This document shows, piece by piece, positions 1 to 12,800 of a DNA stretch of 64,000 bases. The stretch spans positions 13,136,062-13,200,061 of the forward strand of contig CM018031.1 of assembly GCA_008638375.1 (NCBI GenBank), read 5' to 3'. The position numbers and the translations under genes were made by a program. Every line of letters begins with the position of its first letter. Within the stretch, counting starts at the first letter, position 1. The notes under the pieces were generated by a model. The model worked only from the letters and a program-made list of their open reading frames with translations. It searched no databases and was not told the origin of the DNA. Source of the DNA: Nyssa sinensis. Lineage: Eukaryota; Streptophyta; Magnoliopsida; Cornales; Nyssaceae.

Positions 1-400
1 AGGCAGCCCCAATTGGATGGCGGATGTGGAGCTTGGGGTTTATATTTTTACTGGCTTGTTTGCGAAAGAAGAATTTGTTATTCAAGCCTATGACTCGGGA
101 GTGAGTGGGGTGGTGCGACCCTATGGGCTCTTGTTGGGTGGGGGTTGGGGTCGGATTGGAGCCCAAATGATTGAGCTTTTGGTGATTGTGGGCTGGGTTA
201 GTGTGACAATGGGGCCTCTTTCTTATGCACTTGAAAAGCTTAAAATTTTGAGGATATCTGTTGATGAGGAAATTGCAGGGCTTGATATCTCCAGCCATGG
301 AGGCTACGCCTACACTGCTCATGCAGAGGACAGTGGACACCCCTCCTCGCTTTTACGGCGAGTACATGCGGATGCAAAATCAGTAGTGATTCAATGGCCA

Positions 401-402
<2 letters not shown>
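1..402 (+). pseudogene. AMT1-type ammonium transporter, 3' end, decayed
   Basis: This is the C-terminal quarter of a plant AMT1 ammonium transporter, a plasma-membrane NH4+ channel/transporter; the rest lies outside the window. After base 45 one frame reads IFTGLFAKEEF, RPYGLLLGGG, LLVIVGWVSVTMGPL (last membrane helix), LKILRIS and AGLDISSHGGYAY, the family's conserved C-terminal regulatory tail. Upstream the frame is broken twice. The expected GCA-GCC-CAA-TTG carries one extra C (bases 7-10), and an extra T near base 40 separates QLDGGCGAW from the IFTGLFA frame. The residue before GGCG is Asp, where the family has the second pore histidine of the twin-His pair. No stop follows the tail until after the (CT)n/(AG)n tracts. 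Frameshifts plus loss of a pore residue suggest a pseudogene; assembly indels could explain the frameshifts but not the substitution. It is convergent with the RING gene. Confidence 0.8.
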
Positions 403-437
<35 letters not shown>

Positions 438-545
438 AGAATTTAATCACAAAAATCATCAAAAAAATTTATTTTTACAACTCTTTGAACCATCACTGCC
501 AGCGCACTAAAAAATGTTGTTTCACCACCTTCAACCCGCTATGTG

Positions 546-595
<50 letters not shown>

Positions 596-600
596 AAGAA
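403..600. repeat. (CT)n, (TA)n and (AG)n microsatellites
   Basis: Bases 404-436 are a CT tract. Bases 545-565 are TA and 565-595 are AG. They lie between the AMT1 remnant and the 3' end of the convergent RING gene. No coding potential is seen beyond the open frame that runs through the simple repeats. Confidence 0.9.
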
Positions 601-735
601 GTAGACCTAGCATATAATAACATTTAATATGAACAATTCAGGGATCAATACCACGTTGAAGCCGTAAAATAAAGAGTAGGAATTTACAGCTTTAAAGGTC
701 CTATGCAGAAATTATTTACAACAATATGCAGACAG

Positions 736-3700
736 TTACTTAATCCCATACCTTACTTGAGAATTATAGGGAACAAACACAGGATCTGGAACAATGAGAG
801 GCAACTTTTCTATGTACTTGAATAGTCTCTGTAAGTTCTCTCTCAAGATTATTGATAAATCAACAATTTCATTCTTGTCAGTGTAGATCCAAAGGTCACC
901 TGAGTTTACTCGTCTGAGGCTACCCCGACAAAAGGGGCACGACTGAGATCGCCCACGCCTGAAGCAAACACCAAACAACACTCACATCAACAGGTCCAAC
1001 TAAATGTTTAAAAAGGTAAATGACATTGCCCAATATTGGTCCTGTCAATCAAGGGTGCAGGGAGGGTTGGACTGCTATTTGTACTAACCCCCTGTCGCAT
1101 GTCCTAACTGGGTATTATTTATATATATAAACTGTCCACAGTTGTGAAACTGACAATGGAATTTCAGATTCTTCAGCCATGTATTATACTTAAAAGACTG
1201 CTTGGACATAATCAAATGTAATGGTCACATTGTCAGATAATGAACTCATCGATCCAGTTTAGTAATGTTAAAAAAGAATTAGATGAAAGGGATCCACAGA
1301 GAACCTAGTTCACAACCCACTTGTCGTTAAAGAGCAAAGGTGCTTCTCTATATATTGTACATTTCAGAATTCTTTCTTGTATGTTAAATGCAATTTAAAT
1401 AATTTTTGGGGTGAAAAAAAGATTACAAGATGAAAGATTGGTCCCAATAGGCATCAAAATAAGGCTAGCTAGTGGCCCCAAAGTTATCAACGTGTGACAA
1501 ATGTACTGCAACTAGGGTGGACTCAAACTTCTTACAGATTTATGAGAGAGATTGTGCATGTATCCAACAGACACCCCCTATCACTGGGTATAGGAGGGAC
1601 CAATAATAGGTAATATCCTTTATTAAAGAAGATAATTTCAGAAAAGCAAAACAAAGAGCTTACCAATCCCGATAACACTTTAAGCACAATGAATGACTGC
1701 AATTAGGCAAGACAACCTTGCTGTTCCTTTCCATGCAAATCCCACATTCTTCTTCTCTCTCTATATCTATTTCAGAGAGTTTTCCCTTATCCAAATTATC
1801 CTTTCTTGAGTACCTCAGTGAACAAACCTCTTTCTGTTTTCTATCATCTAAATCTGTTATCCCGCTTTGAAGTTGCAATAAGGAAGGAAATATCACGGCT
1901 GTTTTTAGAAAGGCAAACTTGTAAGCAATAATAGTGTAATAGTATGCATATTTTCTCAATAAAAAAAATTTAATAATAAACAAATGAATTGTTTAATATT
2001 TAATAAAGAATACCAACAGTAACAGTCATTGTAATGCAATTTTCACTTTATCAGATCTTACTCACCATAAAATTCTCTGATGCTAGCTTTTCTTTCGTAA
2101 ACATTCATAGTGGTTTTGCCATCTGCATATGTCTGCATCAGTCCACCATTTTTTGCCACACCCCAACAAGAAAGAAAGTAATATTGGAATTACTTTATTG
2201 TTGAAGAGGATGGATTTTAAAATAATTAAATAAACAAAACAAAGAACAAGATTAAGAAAAAGGAAGAGGGAAGAGGGAAGAGGGACTTCAGGAAAACAAA
2301 CAAACCTAATAGAAAATTCTAACACTAAAGCCAAGTGTATAATGGATAAGAGTTTACCACGTAAATAAGAATTCGAAGCAATCCCAGGGCACCGGCAAGC
2401 TGACAATCAGCCCACTGAACAAGAAAAAGGAATAAGTGTGCGACCGGACTGTAAGACAGTCTCATCTGAAGGCATGCTCCATCATACTCCCTAGGGTAAC
2501 CTAAAGCCCTGGATAACAAGGAAAAAAATAATAGTTATGTTTAAGTCCAGGAGTAACAAGGGAAAAAAAAAAAAAAAAGGGAAGCAGAACACAAGATTAA
2601 CAGTACGCAGCAAAAGGTTATATAATTAGAATTATATAGAAGGCACACATCCAATCAACAAATGAGACTAATGATATTTTGCTTTTCCCTCTCAACATAT
2701 AATGTTAAAGGTGAAAGCAAAAGAATTGAAACATTGCACAAGAAAAATGGAAGAGATGAAAAAATATGGAATTATAAATGTTATTTATTTTATTTTGTTA
2801 CAAGAGGAAAGACCATTAAAAGGTTAACATTTTTCACATTTGTACTTAAGAGTCTCATTCCTAATTGGCCTGAAGAAATTCTCAAACTAGGTGGTGCAGT
2901 GTCATGCCTACAGCAATGATGGTGGTATGATTTCAATGACAAAATCAATACAGTAACAAATTTGGATATAACCTTCATGTGGATATATTTATGATATATT
3001 TCTTCTCTCCCTCCCTCTCTCTTCTCTTCTCTTCTTTCGGTGGGTATGATTTCTTATCATGGCATAGAAGCAATTCTTTAGAGGCTCAATTTATCTTTCT
3101 AATCTTTCAACAATTTATAAGATCACTAAAAGATTTCACTGATTAACACAAATTATTAAAGTGATGAACCACACAAACATCAAGCGTTGATCCTTGTATA
3201 AGGGTGAAATTCTGATTCAATTCACTTTGTGCCTACATGTTGTTAATGAGATTATTGTCCAGAGAGAGAGAGCCATCAGGCTAAAATTTATGGCTCTAGG
3301 TACAGTCAGTAACCCTTGCCCACCCCACCCCCCAAACACATAAAAAAGGAAAAAATAACAGCATAAAAAGAAAAATAAAAAAGTGGAAAAAAGAAGTGTC
3401 ATGTCTTTTGAGGTTTGACCAATCTTAGAATAGAGGGATCTCTAGAAGTTTAGTGCACCACCAATTCACTTATTCACCAATGGCGTGATTTTAGTATATC
3501 TAAAGCCCAAGACTAGTTTTGAGCAGAAAGAAAACAGAAAATACTTAATCAGAGGTTACAATAAGTCTTATCCATGTCCTTCTATGTACGAAATGCAGTT
3601 TGTGTTCATGGCACATATCAAAAAATCCCTAGAGGATCATTAGAGATTAATGAAGGTAATGACATTTAAAAGTCTGGATTTTAGATGGTATGAATTAGGG

Positions 3701-4820
3701 AAAAAAAAACCTCTCACTCCACATATTTGAGGAAATTAACCTTCACTTGCAATTTTCAAAATTGTGAATATGCACCGTAAAGTATTACCAAAAAGTGAAT
3801 TTTAATATAAGAGCCCAGGTTCAAGTCCAACCCTTCTAAATCCATGGTAGACAACCAATTACCCCAAAACTTTAACTATTAGGAAATGAGCTGACAATGT
3901 ATATCAAGCTTCACAGCCTCCCCGAGTATATGACCCTATCTCGCACGTGAAGAGGTAGACAAACAAAGGACAGAGTGCAAATTTGTACAACAAACAAAAT
4001 GAAAAAATAAATGCAAATACGGAGATTTGGACCCAACACCTTCCAACTAAAGGTCTAACACCATGTTAGCCTACCAATTGCCCCCAAAACTTGTGCCCTT
4101 AGGGAATAGGTCCAACAATATAAATTAAGCTCTCACAATCCATAGTCCAATCACTAACATAGAGATCAAAGAATTCTAAACATGTTTTGTAACACAAGGC
4201 TACTTTTTTGTGAAGTTCCTACCATTTCTTTATGGTCAATAAAAACCACAAAAAAAGGATGTTATAAATTATTCCCTTTCTCAGACGCAAACAAACATCT
4301 ACTCGATAAAGGCCACTGCCTATTTCTACCCACTAATGCAGATTTCTGGAAGCCTATATTGGACATATACTTAATCTTTAATAGTATTATTTGCACAAAC
4401 ATCTATCTTGAAAGCCACACACACAGGCAGAGAGAGAGGGAGAGAGTAGATGTTATCTGATCAAGCTGGTACAAGATAAGTTTGATGGAAGGTGCAATAA
4501 GAACTTTATTCAAGGCAATTGTTCTTTTTTAGTAGAATCATGATTGCAAACAACAAACATTTTCTTATCAGAGTCCCAAGACTCCCAACATTATGTCATG
4601 AAAAATAATGTAGCTTTTGCACTAGAAAAAGATTCTTGAATACATGGTTGAATTATCTTAAGCCAACTAGAACCACAACATCAGTATCACAGCAGGCACT
4701 GTTTGATTGGCATGTTGAAAATATTTATCTCACTTTACAAAACTCAAAGCAAGACTTGCCCTGACCCTGAAGAGACAATTAAGCACATTTTAATATGCTA
4801 TCCAAATAATGCAAAAACCT

Positions 4821-4866
<46 letters not shown>

Positions 4867-5314
4867 ATAGGTACAAGAACTTTTTAATGGTTTAAGGTAG
4901 AAAAACTCTTTCATCACCTGACACTGTACATGACATAAAGCACACCCATAATAAACACACACTATATACAAAAACATTGGGTGGAAAATTAGGGAAGAAA
5001 GCTAAATCAATTAACAAAAATTACCACACGCGCGCAAGTATTCATACTAAAAGGAATTCAACGCAGTATAATACTAATATAAAGAATTTCCACACCACGC
5101 CAATAAGTTTTTGCATAATTCTCAATACAAACATTAGGAAATTACAATAATAACGACTTCTAAATACTCAGGTTAAAATTAAATCAAACAGAGAGACAAT
5201 CAAAGACGAAACGATTCTTAAAAATAGAGAGAGAGTATGTTACAGAGTATTGGCATGCTGAATATCTGCTTCGAGAGCTTTCAGAGAATCCTTGAACGAC
5301 TTTCCCATGGCCAT
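736..5314 (-). CDS. AIRP2-like: RING-type E3 ubiquitin ligase, AIRP2 family
   Basis: Probable cytosolic E3 ubiquitin-protein ligase; Arabidopsis AIRP2 promotes abscisic-acid and drought responses. Five exons, all with GT-AG introns and matching phases: 5314-5244, 2508-2358, 2132-2066, 1898-1664 and 958-736. They give 747 nt, or 248 residues plus stop, close to the family length of about 240. The start is the first of two nearby Met codons (MAMGKSFKDSL). The N-terminal half carries the family blocks REYDG, QMRLSYSPVAHLFLFL and GALGLLRILIY. Residues about 148-185 form a C3HC4 RING (C-x2-C-x11-C-x1-H-x2-C-x2-C-x10-C-x2-C), split between exons 4 and 5. The tail contains SGDLWIYT and KLPLIVPDP. 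No signal peptide or membrane segment is seen. Intron 1 is 2.7 kb and repeat-rich. No stop or frameshift interrupts the coding frame. It could be orthologous to At5g58787 rather than AIRP2 itself. Confidence 0.93.
3805..4145. repeat. Two diverged copies of an LTR/PBS-like repeat in RING intron 1
   Basis: About 120 bases at 3809-3925 and again at 4024-4140 share the order 'ggttcaagtcc/atttggaccc', 'ccatg(gt/tt)aga/gcc', 'accaatt', 'ccccaaaactt', 'aggaaat/gaataggt' and 'caatata.caagctt'. Read on the minus strand they resemble the LTR end plus tRNA-Met primer-site region of old plant LTR or TRIM elements. No coding sequence is attached. Confidence 0.45.
4825..4864. repeat. (AT)20 microsatellite
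   Basis: An uninterrupted AT dinucleotide run lies inside intron 1 of the RING gene. Confidence 0.97.
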
Positions 5315-5800
5315 GATTTTCTCAGAAACTAATTCCCATCCAACAACAGAAATAAACAGGGAAAACCCCTACAAAATCTCCAACAATATATATATATGTG
5401 TGTGTGTGTAGATATATACGCACACGAATTTTCCACTGATTTCGGTAGTAGTTTGGTCGCCCTAATTTGAAACAAACCATACACAATTCTTCTCTCACTG
5501 AACCGTTCAGCTTCTTAAAGGAGACGGAAGCAATTTCTCGACTGCGGTGAGGTCTGCCTTTTGGTTTTCAACTATTTTTTTAAATATTTTGATTACGGAA
5601 TTATCCTCAGCACGCGCTAGCCACAATAGTTAACTAGTAATGAGTTCATGATTGTGATCGGGCATGACCGCTTTCAATCAAGCTTCTGTACGCCCATCCA
5701 ATAACAACAAGCCATATGGAGATTTGTACGCTAAAAGGAGCTCGGTGTCATGATCGGCAACACGTTATTGGTGGAAGAAAGTGGTTGTAGTGAGGAAGCG
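5315..5800 (-). promoter_or_regulatory. 5' UTR and promoter region of the RING gene
   Basis: The sequence directly upstream of the RING start codon holds a TA/TG microsatellite (about 5387-5425). GC content then rises at about 5500-5900, unlike the AT-rich DNA beyond. I see no unambiguous TATA box apart from the repeat itself, and no divergent gene. Assignment rests on position. Confidence 0.4.
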
Positions 5801-8800
5801 AGTGGGACAAAAGTCAAAAAACCGGCTGGCGCCGCCCCATGATGGACCGTGGTTTTGCGTATTGAGGTGGGCCCATGGATGAAAGGGCAGTGTTATCCAC
5901 TTGTTTTAATGTTATCCATTTGATGGTTTTGACAAATGGGGGATATCAAAGTAATTATTAGGCATCATATAGTAGTTTGCAAATTTTGAAAATAATGATA
6001 CATTTTTCAAATTTATATTTCAAATGGTATGATATTAATGTGATCATATAACATTAATTATTAAAAAATAATATTAATAATAAAATAGCATATATTTTTT
6101 TTATAATCATACAAATTAGATTTAGGCGTATAACATAAATGATATATTGATAATATTTTAATTCAAAATATATGATATATGTCTAAATTTGATTACATGA
6201 TTTTTTTTTATTACATACTATTTAATCACTCACCGAAGGTTTTTTTTTTTTTTTGTTAATTACATGATTTAAAGTAATGATAATAACACAGTGAGAAATT
6301 AATGTTGCTTTATTTAGGATAAAAATTTGAAAAGTGTAGTACTACTCATGTTTGAAATAAAAATTTACGAGGCAAGTTGACCTATCAAAAATGAAAAGAT
6401 TCATCTCTCTCGTACATACAACTTCGGTTCAACTCGCTACATACACACAATTATTAGAATTTTTTTCTTCTCACATCGCTTGTATAAAAAAAAATTACGA
6501 GAATTGACATTCTATTCAAATGGCCTTAGTGTATATTTTCTACATAAATGACGTGAGTTCGATACTTTTTCTTGCATTGTTTTATCAAAAGAAAAATAAT
6601 AATAATAATTTGGGAAAGAAAAATTCAAGATTGGAAATTTAGAGTGAGAAAACCAAAAACATGTTGAGGAAATCTTGAGATATGTTAATCACTTCGTAAT
6701 TATTTTTAATAATTTAATTATTGTGAGACATTTTCAAGAGTTAATTATAATATTTGATGAATCTAAAATTGATTTTGAAAATATACAATAGAGTTGTTAA
6801 AATTTTGATATATTTGGAAATGATTTGATTCAAAGTGAAACCAAAGAATTGCTTTGAAATAAATATGTTTAACGGATATATGTTACCTGCTTCTTCTTTT
6901 TGTTGTTGTAATGCTTAGAGCTGACAAAAAAACCTAAATCAAATCTCAAGAATTGTTTTGATTTTGAAGTTAACATTTAAACCAGATTTTGAAGTCATAG
7001 TCCAACAAAAGTGGTTTAGGTAGGTCCTAAATGCGTAAAACGTAAATTTTACTTAAAAACAGAGAGACCCATTGAGCTCTTCTTTGTAAAACGTAAATAT
7101 TGGTCAAAAATGTAAAAATGAAAAATAAAAATAAAATAAAAGTGATAGTTTGGTGATTTAAAAAAAAAAATTGACCAAAAGAGGGTGTTTGAAATTTATC
7201 AACTAAAGAAGAGGAAGTTAATATAATTTTTAAAAAAATCAGTATAATTTTAAAAAATTTAAAAAAAGTCAGTATAATTTATCTTAAAAAATTCAATACA
7301 ACTCTTCCGAAAAAGAAAAAATTTACACTAATCCCTCAAAAAGTTTACAAACGCAAAAACATTTTTTTCTCACAAAATTAATGTTAAAATCCAACTTGCC
7401 CGATAATAAAGAGGGAAAAAAAAGTCGGTGGTTAGGTAATACTATGAAAAAATTCGACACTCATATGTATCAAATTTTGACATATGATATAACTAAACAT
7501 GAATTTTTAAATATTATCTTACCGATGTACTTTTTTATTGCATGCCCTGCTTGCTACTACTTTACTACTGAACTTTTTCATGTATGCTATGTTCAATGCT
7601 CACACTGTCACTCATGCACCTTATACCATGGGCATCATTTGAATGGCGGGAGAAGATGATTAAATATAACAACTCTTATGTTCGGTGCTTTCAATAGATT
7701 TGAAAAACTATCTTATGAATTATTTATACCTTACATGTGTGTATATATATATAATCTATACAAGGGATTTGTGTAGTTCAAGAGATATTCTTTCATAAAT
7801 TCGATATACCATATAGCTTTGTGTCATTTCAATTATATTTTATCATATATATACTATGTCTCACTAAATAAGATGGATCATACACCATATGACAGAATAT
7901 TATTTAAAATGCTCATTGTCATATTACTGTAGCAACCATTCAAAAATTTTGCGTAGTTCAAACACGAGGTTAGCCTTCTTTACTCAATAGTTTTAGAAAG
8001 TCATAGTTCCCAAACTAATGCAATCCACAGCTATAAGATGATAAACGCCCAACACACAACAATGCGCAGAGAGATGACTGCAACGGCCAATTAACTGGAA
8101 GTAAGCACAGTGATCCAATCCATGGACATGCAGCACATATAGCAATAAATGTTTCATCAGTAATCAGGAGGATTGAATGTAAAATCGCCTTCTGCTAGAA
8201 AATAGGAATGTGAAGCTAGAGTTTACAGATGAAGAAAAATATATTTGAAAGCGTGACAGTGGCACAAACACCTGGGATCAAAGAGGGAGAAAAAAAAAGT
8301 CAAACAACCCAATTGATAATATATATCTGATAACAACCCAAGTTAGTTCTGCTATCAAGCAAATTATTGGCAGATTAATGGCGAGACAGTCAACTAGCCA
8401 ATCCTCCTGAAGCCATGGTTGTTTAGTGTTTATGCAAATGAAGTGGAATATCAAAGGTTCTATAGTTGGTCGAGAGGAGAAGAAAGAGAACCAAGTTAGC
8501 AAGTAGTCAACTACGTACTCGTTTGGATGGGTGATGAAAATGTATGATTTAAAAAATCTCTATTAACAATTTAATTAAAATGTTCATTTTGAATTTGCTA
8601 TAATCTTAAAAAGTACAGTTAATAAACTGAATAAAATACTATTAATATTTTAAAGCAATTATTTTGAATTTTAAAACGTCTGTTTTAAAACGTTTTAAAA
8701 TTCATTAAAATGAACCAAACACACACTACACCGCTTTTGCTGTCTATTTTATTGCTTGTTTCGTTTTGTTTGTGGTCAGGTCTGCACATAGAGAAGCAAG

Positions 8801-8847
8801 GCCCCTCAAATATGCCGCACAAGAGGCCATGGATTACGCTGTTCAAG

Positions 8848-8892
<45 letters not shown>

Positions 8893-8909
8893 AATAAAAC
8901 AGCATCGGA
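5801..8909. other. AT-rich intergenic region without recognised genes
   Basis: No open frame here resembles a protein I know. Blocks that look like small MITE remnants are 5960-6215 (AT-rich, sharing 'acatttttcaaattt.tatttcaaat' with the element at 13168) and 8517-8725 (ends 'gtttgg' and 'ccaaac', internally symmetric and AT-rich). An (AT)n tract covers 8849-8890. The remainder is low-complexity A/T. Confidence 0.6.
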
Positions 8910-9214
8910 GTCAAATCTGGAAGATAAAACACCCAAAACAAGCCATTGAATAAAACCACGGCAATGCTTTTTGCTTGTTAATTAATATGAAGTTTGGGCA
9001 ACGGAATCATTGAACAAATTCAACACCAACCTTACAAATTATCCAACTCTGACTTTATTCTCCTTTCAAACAAATTCACAAAAAATATCAAACTCCACCT
9101 GTACTATAACTAAATTTTACAAAATTCAACACAAGTTGGTTGAATCAAATAACCCTTCTGCAATTTCTTTTTTTTCCTTTTGGTTTTCATTACTTCATGA
9201 ATTTCTTTTTTATT

Positions 9215-9995
9215 AGTGATATGACCAAAAGTAAAATCGCCGATAAAATCAAGACATGTGGGGCTAAGGGATACACCACCCTAGCCGTTGCTTTGAGACT
9301 AATAAGTCATAGATGTCCATAAGTCTGTGTGACAAATCTCAAGTTCAATTTGGTACCCTCATGAAGGGTTATTTTCCGGAGCTGGCCGTCCGACAACCGA
9401 GCTCGGAGCATGACCAAGCTCAGTCTTAACCGAGCAAGCTTATTGACATAACTATTACTTCAAATCTGGAGTTTATGATTATAGATTCCAACAAGAGAAT
9501 TGTTACTTTGAACTTACCTGATTATTATAAAAACTCTATGATTTGCTTCACAAGAAATTCTCTCAAGAATGCAATCAATTTGCTATATAACGGAAGCAAG
9601 CAGTGGGTTTATTATAAAAATATGAAAAAAAATTTGGGAGAGGAAAATCTTAATATTTTAAATTTACTATAGAATATAGGGATAAAAAATCAATTTTCAA
9701 AATTTTTGAAGTGGCCATAGCCTTCTCTAGAATAACTGTTGGACCGCCATTGGAAGCAAATTCTTGCATTCAATTCTTGGCAATCTTATTGCTTTCTCTT
9801 TGTCTAACTTGATCGTCAAAGTGGGAGTGACGATCACCGGAACTTCTCTAATAACCTTTTTACTTCTTTGCAAGAATCTTACAACCAATCCTAATAGTTG
9901 ATCAAAATCAATTTTTTACCATAACAATTAGTTTTGTTGATGCATTCCTATTGAGAATGAAGAAGAATAGAGATCTTCTTTTTAACATGAACATT
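9215..9995. mobile_element. Block present only in duplication copy A, retroelement-like fragments
   Basis: The flanks 'catgaatttcttttt' and 'actttatttttcatttcata' are contiguous at about 25395 in copy B, so some 780 bases were either gained in A or lost from B. Inside are short stretches typical of plant LTR-retroelement ends, such as 'ttgatcgtcaaagtgggagt' followed by 'gacgatcaccggaac' near 9810-9842, and a GC-richer patch at 9370-9430. No coding domain, LTR pair or target duplication was found, so the class is unknown. Confidence 0.4.
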
Positions 9996-10199
9996 TGGAC
10001 TTTATTTTTCATTTCATACTTAACCTAAGCTAAGTATACTTCTATCAGTAAGCAACCCATTATTTTTCCGACCTACATGCATACTCTATCAAATCTAAAG
10101 TTTTTCCAAAGAAAGTTGCAATAAAAATGCATTTTAATTTTCAAATGAATGACGTAGAAATAGAAGTACAAAGATAGATACTCAGTACTTAGTAACTGT

Positions 10200-12687
10200 T
10201 TAAGAAGATCGTCCACCATAACTACGTCCACCAAAGCGCCTCTGCCTTCGCTGAAATGAACTCAAGGCCTCTATAAATCCAGCTTCTCCAAAATCAGGAA
10301 AGAGTGCATTTACAAAATGCAGTTCAGTGTAAGCCAGCTGCCACAACATGAAGTTGCTGACTCTAATTTCGCCGCTCGTTCGTATAAGCAAATCAGGGTG
10401 GGGGAACTCAGCACAGTTTGTTTGGAGTTGTTGTTCAATCAAGCTCTCATCAATGTCTTCCGGTAGAATAAGACCATCCTTCACTTTGCAAGCAATGCTT
10501 TTGCAGGCTTGCTTTATGTCATATCGTCCACTGTAGTTTAGTGCTATGATAAGATGGAGGCGCGAGTTGGCCTTTGTGGCTTCCTCTGATTTGGCTATCA
10601 GCTTCTGCAGAGACTTGGGGAGCTTCGGCACGTCCCCGATCATGGTTACTCGAATGCCCATCCTGTCAAAATAAAATAATAATAATAACAGTTGTGATTT
10701 GCCCAAGTAAAATGATGTTCTTAATGGAATCGTTTAATCAATTTATCACATGCCTGATGCTCCTCTCCAGATCTGATTTGATCACCTCTTCAAACAAGTT
10801 CATCAAAAAGTCGACCTCCTCCTGCATGCGGCACATCATAAACTACTCGTTTACAAAGTTTTGTGGATTTTAAACTAATCCATCACTCAAATATCAAACT
10901 AATGATAGCAAGATATAAAGAAAAATGACAGTTATAAGTGTGTTATATACGTAAATAGATTTATATATGCATAAAATATTTTAAGTATTTCTATATACAG
11001 TTAAGCACCTTTATGGGTTTCCATGACACAAACAATTCATTGAGACTTAAAGACAATTATCATTTCATAACTAGATGTTTTATTATGGAGATTTGAATTT
11101 TCAGCCTTTGAAACAATAAGCCTTGTAAGGTTTTTTTTTTTGTTTGGTTTAAAAGAATAAAAAAGTGAAAAAATGAAACTATTTCTCAAAAATTACGGAG
11201 GAATACTAAAAAATTCTTAAAATAAAATTTTCAATCCAACAAGATTATGATACTTTTTTGACCATTTAAAAGATCCAAACAAAAAATTCTAATTGGATGA
11301 TTTTATCTTAATTTTGTTAGAAAATATAATTATTATTTTTAGTTGGCTTATTAAAATTATTCATTAAATATAAAATAAATATCAATTGAACAAATACAAT
11401 CATATATAGGTGTAAATGTGTATATATATACACGTATACGTGTACATATATGCACACATATAAGTTTATATAAATATCTATATGTATATGTATGTATTTG
11501 TCCGTGTATAGATATTTATAGTTGCAAATATTATATTAGAATTTGTTAATTAAGTTTATGAATATGTATGGGTGCAAAAAAAAGTTTATGTAAAAGTAAA
11601 TTTACTTTATGAAATAAATTAAACGCTAAATTTTATTTTTTGATTATTTGGAAAAATGTTAAAGGTGGCCACCAACATGACTATTTTTTCGGGTAAGTCC
11701 ACTAGCATGATTAATTAAAATTCGTGTATATAATATTATGTTAGGATCGAGATCTTATTCAAGTGAGGTGAGTGTTCATTTTTTATACAATTAGTGTGAG
11801 TTTAATTACCTCTCTTCATTAATATTGCATCAAAAAAAAAAAATTTGTCATCACTCATTAGTACCAATTTTTTCAAAAAATAAAAATTGAAGTGAAAAAT
11901 AATAAGGGGTGAGACTTATTGGTGAGTCCCATATGGGACATAAAACATTAGTTTTTTAATAAAAAAAAAGATAATATTTAGCTCCAAGTAGAAGAAACTT
12001 GTTCATACTCGAATACGTGTCTTAATCACAATCTGTCACATATGTAATGCACATATATTTTTTAATTTTATTTAATTTTTATTTTTTAGTTAAAACTATA
12101 TAGTCACATAATATACATGTGAATGCATGCGTAACATATTAAGATTGTGAAACGAACCTAAGTAAAAGTAAATTCCTCCTACTCAATTTAGAATTAAACA
12201 ATATCCAAAAAAAAAAAAACACATCACCAACTTTGGGCCGAATCCAATTTTCTGAAGAAAATGCGTAGACTGTGAGAACTTTAATCCCCCATCTGCAACA
12301 GCACTCTGTGAGTTCTCTCATTCTCTGTCCACCGGCCCTATGACCATGTTCCATCGGCAAACCTTTCTGTCGTGCCCACCTCCTATTACCATCCATGATC
12401 ACAGCCACATGTTTCGGCATTAGTTGTAGTTGGAGACCTGCAGGCAATCGCTCCTCTTCTTGCAATAAATCTTCGGTGCCAACCACTACTCCCTTTTCTT
12501 CACCGCCTTCAATGGCTGCATTCGCAAAAACCTTGCGAAATTTGGAAAGAGAAATCGAAAGATACACATTCAACTCATTTCTTTCCGTTGGAATCCGATC
12601 GAATGGAATCAAAGAGAAGGGTTTGTATTTGGAAGAGGAAAGGCCTTTGTTGATCAAAGGAGGATTTAGGAATCGCAAGGATAACAT
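10200..12687 (-). CDS. CPT: cis-prenyltransferase (polyprenyl/dehydrodolichyl diphosphate synthase), intact
   Basis: The enzyme condenses isopentenyl diphosphate onto an allylic diphosphate to build cis-polyprenyl diphosphates. Exons are 12687-12232, 10821-10754 and 10662-10200 (987 nt, 328 residues plus stop). An N-terminal extension of about 90 residues, rich in Ser/Leu/Lys, looks like a plastid transit peptide. Visible motifs are [13 protein letters not shown] with catalytic Asp99, [61 protein letters not shown] and the C-terminal [10 protein letters not shown]. Intron 2 is only 91 bp and starts with GC, not GT (bases 10753-10752). The broken copies lie downstream on the same strand. Known relatives in the syntenic Arabidopsis cluster make plastid polyprenols; the product chain length here cannot be read from sequence. 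Confidence 0.93.
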
Positions 12688-12739
12688 TTTGGTTCACAGA
12701 TCACCCACTTCCGATTCGATCTATTGGCAATTTACCTTT

Positions 12740-12800
12740 GCCCGCCACACTTGAATTTAAGGGCATTGAATTAACAAAAACGACGTCGCATCAAATTTAG
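12740..12800 (-). promoter_or_regulatory. CPT core promoter with ACGACGTCGC element
   Basis: Bases 12780-12789 read ACGACGTCGC (GACGTC bZIP/CRE-type core), about 95 bases upstream of the CPT start. The same 10-mer followed by ATCAAA sits at 24101-24110, just upstream of exon 1 of the CPT pseudogene, so it was retained in two diverged copies. It also occurs at 29952-29961 upstream of DDB2. Function is inferred only from position and conservation. Confidence 0.5.

Noticed and set aside
403..604. Continuation of the AMT1 open frame to residue 195
   Set aside because: The frame merely runs through (CT)n, (TA)n and (AG)n repeats (SLSLSL, YIYIYI, ERERER); the family tail ends before them.
8278..8502. 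74-residue minus-strand ORF resembling a membrane protein
   Set aside because: It is hydrophobic from AT-rich codons (FFF, LI), with no motif and no splice partners found.
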